Shown: piece by piece, positions 16,977 to 24,163 of the stretch
Layout of the letters: each line of letters starts with the position of its first letter
How positions within the stretch are numbered: position 1 is the first letter of the stretch
From: an uncultured Sutterella sp.
GTDB taxonomy: Bacteria > Pseudomonadota > Gammaproteobacteria > Burkholderiales > Burkholderiaceae_F
Length of the DNA: 47,544 bases
Direction: 5' to 3'
Assembly (NCBI GenBank): GCA_905198475.1
Contig: CAJKCQ010000009.1
Coordinates: 1-47,544 of the forward strand
Notes under the pieces: model-generated
What the model saw: the letters and a program-made list of their open reading frames with translations, nothing else
What the model was told of the DNA's origin: nothing
Database searches by the model: none
Translations under genes and position numbers: made by a program

Positions 16977-18800
16977 TCAGTTGCGGATGCGCGCGAGGAA
17001 CGCGCCGCCGCCGCCCGAAGCCGCCTCGTCGGGCGTCACCATCAGGGTGCGCAGCGCCCCGGCGGCGACTTCGCTGAAGACCGGGCCCGCGACGGTGCCG
17101 CCATAGCGGCTACCCTTCGTGGGTTCGTCGATCATCACCGCGACGATGAAGCGCGGATTCACCGCCGGCACGATGCCGACGAAGCTTGCCACCGTGTCCT
17201 TCGTGTAGCGGCCGTTCTTCACCTTGTTGGCCGTGCCGGTCTTGCCCGCCACCGTGTAGCCCTCGACCTTCACGCGCGAGGCGGTGCCGCCGCGCCCGAC
17301 GGTCTTCATCATCATCGCGCGCATGAGCCGCGCGGTTTCGCCGCGGTAGACGCGCTCGCCCTCGACCACTTCGCCGGGGCGGCGCTTGTAGAGCGTGAGG
17401 TCGATCACGTCGCCGTTGCGCGCGAGCGCGGTGTAGGCGCGCACGAGTTGCATGAGCGAGACGCTCACGCCGTGGCCGTAGGAGATCGTCGCCTGCTCGA
17501 TCGGCCGCCAGGACTTCGCCGGGCGCAGGCGCCCGGCGGTCGCGCCCGGGAAGACCACCTTGGGCGCCTGGCCGAAACCGAGCGCGGTGTACATGTCCCA
17601 GAGCGTCTGCGGCGCCATTTCGAGCGCGATCTTCGCCGTGCCGATGTTGGAGGACTTCGCAACGATTTCGGAGACCGTGAGGAGTCCGTAGTCGTGCGTG
17701 TCGCCGATCGTGCGGTCGTTGATCGTGAGCTTGCCCGGAGCCGTCTGAATGGTGGTCGCCGCGTCCACCAGCCCCATGTCGAGCGCCTTGGCGATCGCGA
17801 AGGGCTTCAGGGTCGAACCGGGTTCGAACTGGTCGGTGAGCACGCGGTTGCGCATCTGCTCGAAGAGCATCGTCGAGCGGTCATTCGGGTCGTAGGTCGG
17901 CACGTTCGCGAGCGCGATCACCTCCCCCGTATCGACGTCGGCGACGACGACGGCGCCCGCAAGCGCCCCGGTCTTCTCGACCTGCGCGCGCAGCGCCTCG
18001 TAGGCGATGAACTGCACGCGCGAGTCGATCGAGAGCGTCACGTCCCCGCCCGGCACGGCCTCCTTCTGCCAGATGTCGTCGATGATGCGGCCCTTGCGGT
18101 CGCGGATCACGCGCCGCGCGCCGGGGCTCCCCGAAAGGAGCCGGTCGTTGGCAAGTTCGATCCCCTCCTGACCGTGGTCGTCGCGGCCGGTGAAGCCCAC
18201 GATGTGAGCGGAGACCGGGCCGTCGGGGTATTCGCGCAGCACCTCGGGCTGGATGCCGACCCCGGGGACCCCGAGCTCGCGCACCTTCTCGGCGCGGCGC
18301 ACGTCGCAGGCGCGCACGAGGGTGACGAAGCGCGATTTGGGCGCGTGCAGCTTATCGCGCACGGTCTTCACGGGGAGCTCGAGGAGCTCGGCGAGCTTTC
18401 TCACATCCTCCTCGGTCGCCTCCTTCGAGAGCAGCGGATCCGCCCAGACGCTGCGCACGGGCTGCGAGGCCGCGAGCACGATGCCGTTGCGGTCGAGGAT
18501 CTCGCCGCGCTCGCCCGGAATGGTGAGCGTGCGCGCGTAGCGCTTCTCGCCCTCGTCCTGCAGGAAGTCGTTCGAAACCACCTGCAGCCAGAAGGCGCGC
18601 ACGCCGAGGAGCAGGAACGCCGACGTGATGAGGCCGAAGATCAGGTACGTGCGCCAACGCGGAATCGGAATGACGATCAGGGGGCTCGCCGGGCTCTCGG
18701 GGGGCACTTCGCGCGCGGTGCGGTCGCGCCGCACCACCGCCGCGGCGTACGCCCAGACGGCGGCGAAGGCGGCCGCGATCAGATCGAGGACCTTCTTCAC
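16977..18800 (-). CDS. ftsI: Septal transpeptidase FtsI (PBP3)
   Basis: FtsI crosslinks septal peptidoglycan together with FtsW. The 607 residues have an unusually long cytoplasmic N-terminus (about 1-50), one membrane helix (about 51-70), a pedestal domain and a C-terminal transpeptidase domain. The penicillin-binding motifs are S329-T-L-K, S383-S-N and K520-T-G. Start is a GTG that overlaps the ftsL stop (GTGA) and is preceded by GGGAGGTGA, an almost ideal ribosome site. The 56-nt gap to murE is short. Confidence 0.96.
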   Translation of the reverse strand: MKKVLDLIAAAFAAVWAYAAAVVRRDRTAREVPPESPASPLIVIPIPRWRTYLIFGLITSAFLLLGVRAFWLQVVSNDFLQDEGEKRYARTLTIPGERGEILDRNGIVLAASQPVRSVWADPLLSKEATEEDVRKLAELLELPVKTVRDKLHAPKSRFVTLVRACDVRRAEKVRELGVPGVGIQPEVLREYPDGPVSAHIVGFTGRDDHGQEGIELANDRLLSGSPGARRVIRDRKGRIIDDIWQKEAVPGGDVTLSIDSRVQFIAYEALRAQVEKTGALAGAVVVADVDTGEVIALANVPTYDPNDRSTMLFEQMRNRVLTDQFEPGSTLKPFAIAKALDMGLVDAATTIQTAPGKLTINDRTIGDTHDYGLLTVSEIVAKSSNIGTAKIALEMAPQTLWDMYTALGFGQAPKVVFPGATAGRLRPAKSWRPIEQATISYGHGVSVSLMQLVRAYTALARNGDVIDLTLYKRRPGEVVEGERVYRGETARLMRAMMMKTVGRGGTASRVKVEGYTVAGKTGTANKVKNGRYTKDTVASFVGIVPAVNPRFIVAVMIDEPTKGSRYGGTVAGPVFSEVAAGALRTLMVTPDEAASGGGGAFLARIRN

Positions 18801-19198
18801 GGTTCACCTCCCGGCACGGCCTTCGCGCCCTGCGCGGCCGCGGCCTGGCGGCGGCGGTAGTCCTCGAGCTGGCGACGCATCTCGGGGAGGAAGTCCACCG
18901 AGCCGTCGGGCGCTTCGACCAAGGTCACCGTCTCGCCGCCCGTCGCGCCGTAGAGGTCGAGCATCGCCGCGCCCGCGCCGATGTTGCTCGCCAGGGCGGC
19001 GCGGCGCACCTTCATCTCAAGCTCGGCCTGGTCGTCGAGGAGCTTTCTGTGCACGTCCGCCTCGTGCTCGTGCGCAACGAACAGCTGCCGCGTCTGGCAG
19101 TGCAGCTCGACGAGGCAGAGGGCGCTTGCGAAGAGGCAGCCGCCCAAAAAGAGGATCCAACCGAGTTCGGCCGGCGAAACGTTCGAGCCGGTGCGCAT
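18797..19198 (-). CDS. ftsL: Cell division protein FtsL
   Basis: FtsL is a small bitopic protein that forms a complex with FtsQ and FtsB and activates FtsWI. The sequence is poorly conserved, so the assignment rests on position between rsmH and ftsI and on topology. There is a short N-terminus, one membrane helix at about 14-32 (LFLGGCLFASALCLVELH), then a helical, coiled-coil-like region through about residue 75 and a Gln/Arg/Ala-rich end. At 133 residues it is a little longer than many FtsL. ATG 19198 shares one base with the rsmH stop and has GGGAGG five bases upstream; a GTG one codon earlier is possible. Confidence 0.88.
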   Translation of the reverse strand: MRTGSNVSPAELGWILFLGGCLFASALCLVELHCQTRQLFVAHEHEADVHRKLLDDQAELEMKVRRAALASNIGAGAAMLDLYGATGGETVTLVEAPDGSVDFLPEMRRQLEDYRRRQAAAAQGAKAVPGGEP

Positions 19199-20160
19199 CA
19201 CGCCCTCCCGGTCTCCCCGGTCCAGGCGCGCGCGGTGCGCTCGGCGACGCGCAGCACTGAGGAGCGCGCGCGGGGATTCGACTCCGCCTCGGCCTTCGAG
19301 GGGAGGATGCGTCGCGCTCCGGTGAACCAGGGTTCGGCGTTGAACCCCGCCGGAAGCGGCAGGCGCGGGTCGAGCCCGCGCTCGGGGTGTCCCGTGCGCT
19401 CGAAGAAGCGCTTGACGATGCGGTCTTCGAGAGAATGGAAGCTGATCACGGCGAGCCGCCCGCCCGGTGCGAGAAGCCCGCCCGCCGCTTCGAGCGCGCC
19501 CTTGAGTTCATCAAGTTCGTGGTTCACCTCGATGCGCACGGCCTGGAAGGTGCGCGTCGCGGGGTGCTGCGCCGCGTCGCGGCGGTTCTTCGGCACGGCC
19601 GACTCCACGAGGCGCGCGAGCTCGCCCGTTGTTTTAAGGGGCGCCGTGCGGCGGCGCTCCACGACCGCGGCGGCGATGCGGCGCGCGAAGCGCTCCTCGC
19701 CGTAGTCGGCAAGCACCCCGGCGATTTCATCGACCGAGGCGCGCGCGAGCCATTCGGCGGCGGTTTCGCCCGCCGTCGTGTCCATGCGCATGTCAAGCGG
19801 CCCGTCAAAGCGGAAGGAGAATCCGCGCTCGGGGTCGTCGATCTGGGGCGAGGAGACGCCGATGTCGAGGAAGACGCCGTCCACGCGCGCGACGCCGAGG
19901 CGCCCGAGTTCGTCCGCCATCGCCGAGAAGGGCGCATGCACGATCGTGAAGCGCGGGTCCTCGATGCGGCGCGCCGCGGCGACCGCCTCCGGGTCGCGGT
20001 CGAAGGCGATGAGGCGCCCCTCGGGCGCGAGGCGCTCGAGAATGAGCCGGCTGTGTCCGCCGCGGCCGAAGGTGCCGTCCACGTAGAGGCCGTCGGGGCG
20101 CGAGACGAGCGCTTCCGGAGCTTCCTGGCTGAGCACGGGCAGATGAACGAAGGCGGACAT
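19198..20160 (-). CDS. rsmH: 16S rRNA (cytosine-1402-N4)-methyltransferase RsmH (MraW)
   Basis: RsmH methylates N4 of C1402 in 16S rRNA using S-adenosylmethionine. From ATG 20160 (with AAGGA upstream) the protein is 320 residues, the usual size. The SAM-binding motif YVDGTFGRGGHSRLIL is at about 26-41. DGVFLDIGVSSPQIDDPERG, FQAVRIEVNHELDEL and LAVISFHSLEDRIVKRFF are strongly conserved RsmH segments. It is the second gene of the dcw operon, 80 nt after mraZ. In-frame sequence upstream of 20160 belongs to the mraZ and rnpB region and is not coding. Confidence 0.97.
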   Translation of the reverse strand: MSAFVHLPVLSQEAPEALVSRPDGLYVDGTFGRGGHSRLILERLAPEGRLIAFDRDPEAVAAARRIEDPRFTIVHAPFSAMADELGRLGVARVDGVFLDIGVSSPQIDDPERGFSFRFDGPLDMRMDTTAGETAAEWLARASVDEIAGVLADYGEERFARRIAAAVVERRRTAPLKTTGELARLVESAVPKNRRDAAQHPATRTFQAVRIEVNHELDELKGALEAAGGLLAPGGRLAVISFHSLEDRIVKRFFERTGHPERGLDPRLPLPAGFNAEPWFTGARRILPSKAEAESNPRARSSVLRVAERTARAWTGETGRA

Positions 20161-20240
20161 GGAGGAGCGATCCTTTGAGCGTGGCGTGAAATTGTTCTCT
20201 TCGGATGGGGAGCCGGGGGTGCGGCGCATTTCGCGGGCCT

Positions 20241-20660
20241 TCAGAAGGTGAAGTCCGCCGCGTCGACGCCTTGGGCGAGCGCGGCCTCTTCGGCCGCGCG
20301 CAACTGGGCGCGGTCCCAGAGCTCGAGGTGTTCGCCGAGCCCCACGAGCGCGCATTCGCGCCCGAGGCCCGCCAGCCCGCGCAGGTCCGCCGGTATCAGG
20401 ATGCGGCCGGCCGCGTCCGGCGTCACCTCGAGGGCGCTGCCGAGCACGAAGCGCACGAACCCGCGCGCGCTCCAGGGGAGCGCGAGGAGCTTTTCGCGCC
20501 GCGGCGCCCAGGCTTCGAGCGGATAGAGCACGAGGCAGCCGTCCGGATGGCGCGTGACGACGACCGTTCCACCCCGTTCGGCCACCTCCGCACGGGCGCG
20601 CACGGGGAGCGCCAGACGCCCCTTGGCGTCGAGCGTCACGAGTGAAGTGCCCTGAAACAT
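20241..20660 (-). CDS. mraZ: Transcriptional regulator MraZ
   Basis: MraZ is an AbrB-like DNA-binding protein that represses the dcw operon, and its own gene, through repeats in the promoter. The 139 residues hold two SpoVT-AbrB domains, beginning FQGTSLVTLDAKGRLALPVR (1-21) and, in the second half, GSALEVTPDAAGRILIPADLR. Start is ATG 20660. In-frame codons further upstream cover the MraZ operator and are rejected. It is the first gene of the operon. Three operator repeats begin about 60 nt upstream. Confidence 0.96.
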   Translation of the reverse strand: MFQGTSLVTLDAKGRLALPVRARAEVAERGGTVVVTRHPDGCLVLYPLEAWAPRREKLLALPWSARGFVRFVLGSALEVTPDAAGRILIPADLRGLAGLGRECALVGLGEHLELWDRAQLRAAEEAALAQGVDAADFTF

Positions 20661-20720
20661 CGCCAATCCGAATGAAAGAACTGTTGTCCGCGTCCCGAAG
20701 CGGGCGTCCCGCACGAACGC

Positions 20721-20746
20721 CCCCACCGAATCCCACATTTTCCCAC
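20721..20746 (-). promoter_or_regulatory. MraZ operator: three direct repeats at 10-bp period
   Basis: On the minus strand the boxes read GTGGGA (20746-20741), GTGGGA (20736-20731) and GTGGGG (20726-20721), each separated by exactly 4 nt. GTGGG repeats at 10-bp spacing upstream of mraZ are the known binding sites of the MraZ multimer. The array is 61 nt upstream of the mraZ start, which implies autoregulation of the dcw operon. Repeat identity and spacing are seen directly; function is by family knowledge. Confidence 0.85.
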
Positions 20747-20788
20747 AGTGCGGGGACGATGCGGGCGGCTCCGGCGAGGGGGACGCAC

Positions 20789-20850
20789 AAAAAAAGCGCA
20801 AAAGAATGCGGCGGATCAGACCGCGGCGGCGGGGTGCGGCGCGCGCCCCC
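20789..20850 (-). terminator. Possible rnpB terminator
   Basis: Read on the minus strand, a GC-rich inverted repeat (GCGG with CCGC around TCTGAT, extended by flanking G/C) is followed by TTTTGCG and then a run of T (20796-20789). It would end RNase P RNA transcription before the mraZ operator. The stem is imperfect, so this is tentative. Confidence 0.35.
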
Positions 20851-20920
20851 GGAAGAAGGATGGGTCCCGCAGAGGGGATGAGCGGGGACCGCGGCGCGGA
20901 CGGAGAAGGGGAAGGTGCAG

Positions 20921-21290
20921 CGGACGCAAGCCCTCGTGTAAGCCGGATTCTGTCGCCGCAGTCCCCGAAGGGACCGCGGCGGCGGCCATTCGTCTAGGAC
21001 GGCGCTCGCGCGCCGCCTCAAGCCATCTACCCGCAGCCGAACCGGGCAGGTTCATGGGCTGCCTATTTGATGTTGCTCCCCGTAGAGATTGCCCGTTTCA
21101 CCCGGCCCGAAGCCGGCTCGTCTCTGTTGCTCTGATCCGCGCCTTGCGGCGGAGAGGTGTTACCTCCTACGGTGCCCTGCGGAGTCCGGACTTTCCTCCC
21201 GCGGCGCAAAGCCGCCGACGACCGCCCGGAGAACTTGGCCGCTGCAGGGGCGCTACTTTACCCGCACTTCACCGGAGGATCAAGCGTCCG
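20921..21290 (-). ncRNA. rnpB: RNase P RNA component (bacterial type A)
   Basis: This is the catalytic RNA that trims tRNA 5' leaders, together with the RnpA protein. On the minus strand the 5' conserved block GAGGAAAGTCCGGACTCC is at 21198-21181. The internal AACAGAGA-like and GAAACGGGCAATC-like segments follow. Near the 3' end are CAAATAGGCAGCC, then TAGATGGCTTGAG, CCTAGACGAATG and the terminal ACAGAATCCGGCTTAC (20953-20938). The ends were set by helix P1, where CGGACGC at 21290-21284 pairs with GCGTCCG at 20927-20921. About 370 nt is a normal length. No protein frame here is credible. Exact ends may differ by some nucleotides. Confidence 0.95.
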
Positions 21291-21417
21291 GGTGTTGCCC
21301 GCATGAAACAAGCCCGCGCCGTGCGGCCCAGTCGCCCGAAACGGTGTGTCAAAATGGCTGGCTCCAACCCCTCCCTCGAGGCCTCCCCGCCGCTCCACTC
21401 CTCCGCAGGCAACCGTC

Positions 21418-22578
21418 ATGAACAAGCTTCACCCCGCGCATCTTCTCCGCTTCACCGCCGCCGCGGCAGCCCTCGCCGCCGCCGGCGCCGCACAGGCCGG
21501 ATTCTGGGCCTCCGTGGTGGACACCATGCCGGCGGGACTCGCGCGCGCTTCGGACGAGCGTCCGGGCGACTGGGCCTCGTTCTGGTCGGACGCGAAGGAA
21601 GGCGCCTCGCGCATCATGAGCGAAGGCAACACCACATGGGTGGCGCCCGTCTACACCAACCACCCGACCTGGGCCTGGGACAACCGCGCCGAGGAGAACG
21701 GCTGGCCCATGGGCATGGGGCTCGCGCGTCAGGTGATCGACGAAAAGGGCAACGAGCGCATGCTCTACCTCGTCACCTTCGTGGACTCCAACTACCGGCC
21801 CGAGCCGATGGTGGGCTACACCTGGGTGGCGCGCTGGCCGCTTGGCGCCTCGGGCCTGCACGTGGGCGCGGGCTACCTCGCCGGCGTCACCTTCCGCGGC
21901 GACTACAAGTGGCTGCCCGTCGCCGGGCCGCTGCCGCTCGCGAAGATCGGCAACGACTGGTTCTCGTTCTACGGCACCTACATCCCGTTCACGAACGTCT
22001 TCTTCTTCTTCTCCTCGATCACGGTGGACGACAACAAGGGGCGCAAGATGCCGCTCCCAGCGTCGAGCCCCTGGGTGAAGTCCCCCAACCTCCTCTACGG
22101 CGCCTGGGGCGGACAGTACGCGGACAACGGCGAGAAGTATTCGCCCTCGCACATCAGGAACGCCGCCGTCTGGGGCGTCGGTCTGCGCCGCTATTCGGGC
22201 CGCTCCTGGCAGACGGACCTCAAGTACTCGCGCTCGGAGCACGACGTGGTGAAGCTCTCGGGCGGCACGCAGCCGCTCAAGATCGAGACCTACTCGCTCA
22301 CCATCGCCTACAACATCGACGTGACGAAGCGCCTGCGGCTCTTCGCGGGCGGCGGCTTCGGGTGGTCGAAGGGCGAAGCGTCGGGCGGCTCGGACACGAG
22401 CCTCCACCCCTCGCTCACGTTGGGCGCCACCTGGGCGGCCCTGGACAACCTCTTCCTCACCGCCTCGATGGACACGAACTTCCCGCGCTTCAAGGGCGTG
22501 CTCGAGGACCGCGGTTCGGGCTACACCGTCCGCTCGATGCCGACGAACTTCACGCTCGGCCTCGGCCTCGCCTTCTGA
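21418..22578 (+). CDS. pagP: Lipid A palmitoyltransferase PagP fused to a second beta-barrel-like domain
   Basis: PagP moves a palmitate from a phospholipid to lipid A in the outer membrane. A signal peptide covers residues 1-27. Residues about 50-203 match the PagP barrel: the catalytic set is H82 (in YTNHPTWAWDNR) and D123-S124 (in TFVDSNYRPEPMVGYTW), followed by HVGAGYLAGVTFRGDYKWLP and PLPLAKIG. PagP proteins normally end about there (some 160-190 residues). Here 180 further residues follow a Pro-rich link (209-220). They alternate polar and hydrophobic positions like outer-membrane strands and end in LGLGLAF, a typical barrel C-terminus with terminal Phe. No ORF break separates the parts. 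The gene diverges from rnpB. The ATG chosen has AGGC upstream and a clean signal peptide. Confidence 0.88.
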   Translation: MNKLHPAHLLRFTAAAAALAAAGAAQAGFWASVVDTMPAGLARASDERPGDWASFWSDAKEGASRIMSEGNTTWVAPVYTNHPTWAWDNRAEENGWPMGMGLARQVIDEKGNERMLYLVTFVDSNYRPEPMVGYTWVARWPLGASGLHVGAGYLAGVTFRGDYKWLPVAGPLPLAKIGNDWFSFYGTYIPFTNVFFFFSSITVDDNKGRKMPLPASSPWVKSPNLLYGAWGGQYADNGEKYSPSHIRNAAVWGVGLRRYSGRSWQTDLKYSRSEHDVVKLSGGTQPLKIETYSLTIAYNIDVTKRLRLFAGGGFGWSKGEASGGSDTSLHPSLTLGATWAALDNLFLTASMDTNFPRFKGVLEDRGSGYTVRSMPTNFTLGLGLAF

Positions 22579-22787
22579 CGCCTGCCTTCAAGATCCGTTG
22601 CAGACTGCCCCCCGCCGCGTTAATCCCGCGGAAAGGCGGCGCCCTTAGAATCCCGCCCGGCACAGAATGTTTTTCGGGTGCGCCCGGGCTCCCGGCGGAG
22701 CGTCGGGCGCCCTGCGGGCGGCGAATATGAACTCGGGCGGCGGCAGCACCGCCCGCTCGCGCTCCGCCCATCCTTTGGAGACAAGCA

Positions 22788-24071
22788 ATGGATCTCAATC
22801 AAGCGCTCATCGAGCGCGCACAGAAGGTCATCCCCGGCGGCGTCAACTCGCCCGTGCGCGCCTTCGGCTCCGTCGGCGGCGCCCCGCGCTTCATCGAACG
22901 CGCCTCGGGTCCCTACATGTGGGACGTCGAGGGCAAGCGCTTCACCGACTACGTCTGTTCCTGGGGTCCGATGATCCTCGGTCACAACGACCCCGATGTG
23001 CTCGAGGCCGTTCACGCCGCCGTCGACCGCGGCCTTTCCTTCGGTGCGGCCACCCGCGCCGAAATTGAGATCGCCGAGGAGATCTCGCGCCTCGTGCCCT
23101 CGATGGAGGAGGTGCGCCTCGTGAGCTCCGGCACGGAAGCGGGCATGTCCGCCATCCGCCTCGCGCGCGGCTTCACCGGCCGCAACCGCATCATCAAGTT
23201 CGAAGGGTGCTACCACGGCCACTCCGACGCGCTCCTCGTGAAGGCGGGCTCGGGGCTGCTCACCTTTGGCAACCCCTCGTCGGCGGGCGTTCCCGCCTCG
23301 GTCACCGAGCACACGCTCGTGCTCGAATACAACAACCCCGCGCAGCTCGAGGACGCCTTCAGGAAGTACGGCGACGAGATCGCCTGCGTGATCGTCGAGG
23401 CGTTCGCCGGGAACATGAACCTCGTGCGCGGTTCGCAGGAGTTCATCGACACGATGCGGCGCCTGTGCACCCAGTACGGCGCGCTCCTCATCGTCGACGA
23501 GGTGATGACGGGCTTGCGCGTCGCGCTCCACGGCGCACAGTCGCTCTTCAAGGTGACCCCTGACATCACGATGCTCGGCAAGGTGATCGGCGGAGGCATG
23601 CCGGTCGCCGCCTTCGGCGGCCGCCGCGACATCATGCAGAAGGTCGCGCCCTGCGGCCCGGTCTACCAGGCGGGCACGCTCTCGGGCAACCCCGTCGCCG
23701 TCGCCTGCGGCATGGCAACCCTGAAGAAGATCCAGGAGCCGGGCTTCTACGAGCGCCTCGGGCGCCAGACCGCGCGCCTCGTGAGCGGCCTCACCGCCGC
23801 CGCGCATGAGGCGGGCGTGCCCTTCAGCGCGGACTCCGTGGGCGGCATGTTCGGCCTCTACTTCCTGCCGCAGCGCCCGCAGGGCTTCGCCGACGTGATG
23901 AAGGCCGACACGCACGCCTTCAACACGTTCTTCCACGGGATGCTCGACCGCGGCCAGTACTTCGCGCCCTCGACCTTCGAGGCGGGCTTCGTCTCGATCC
24001 GCCACGACGACGCGGTGATCGACGCCACGGTCTCCGCCGCCCGCGAAGTCTTCGCCTCGATGGCGAAGTAA
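22788..24071 (+). CDS. hemL: Glutamate-1-semialdehyde 2,1-aminomutase HemL
   Basis: HemL is a PLP enzyme that converts glutamate-1-semialdehyde to 5-aminolevulinate, the last step of the C5 route to heme. The 427-residue length is the family standard. It starts at MDLNQALIERAQKVIPGGVNSPVRAF, trimmed here as the first helix and VNSPVRAF motif. SSGTEAGMSAIRLARGFT is the cofactor phosphate region. IVDEVMTGLR contains the conserved Asp. GKVIGGGMP carries the Schiff-base lysine K265. QAGTLSGNP is also conserved. GGAG stands 7 nt before the ATG. The 209-nt gap after pagP suggests its own promoter, although none is obvious. The genes before and after are not heme genes. Confidence 0.97.
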   Translation: MDLNQALIERAQKVIPGGVNSPVRAFGSVGGAPRFIERASGPYMWDVEGKRFTDYVCSWGPMILGHNDPDVLEAVHAAVDRGLSFGAATRAEIEIAEEISRLVPSMEEVRLVSSGTEAGMSAIRLARGFTGRNRIIKFEGCYHGHSDALLVKAGSGLLTFGNPSSAGVPASVTEHTLVLEYNNPAQLEDAFRKYGDEIACVIVEAFAGNMNLVRGSQEFIDTMRRLCTQYGALLIVDEVMTGLRVALHGAQSLFKVTPDITMLGKVIGGGMPVAAFGGRRDIMQKVAPCGPVYQAGTLSGNPVAVACGMATLKKIQEPGFYERLGRQTARLVSGLTAAAHEAGVPFSADSVGGMFGLYFLPQRPQGFADVMKADTHAFNTFFHGMLDRGQYFAPSTFEAGFVSIRHDDAVIDATVSAAREVFASMAK

Positions 24072-24163
24072 TTCCGCCGCCGCCCGGGCCCGGCCTGGGC
24101 GGTCTTCTCCGCCGCAACCCTGCGGGCGGTCCTGCGCGCCGCCCGCCGCACCCCGAGCACCCC

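Noticed and set aside
19198..21021. Possible long N-terminal extension of RsmH
   Set aside because: The extra frame crosses mraZ, its operator and part of rnpB. The conserved RsmH start is at ATG 20160.
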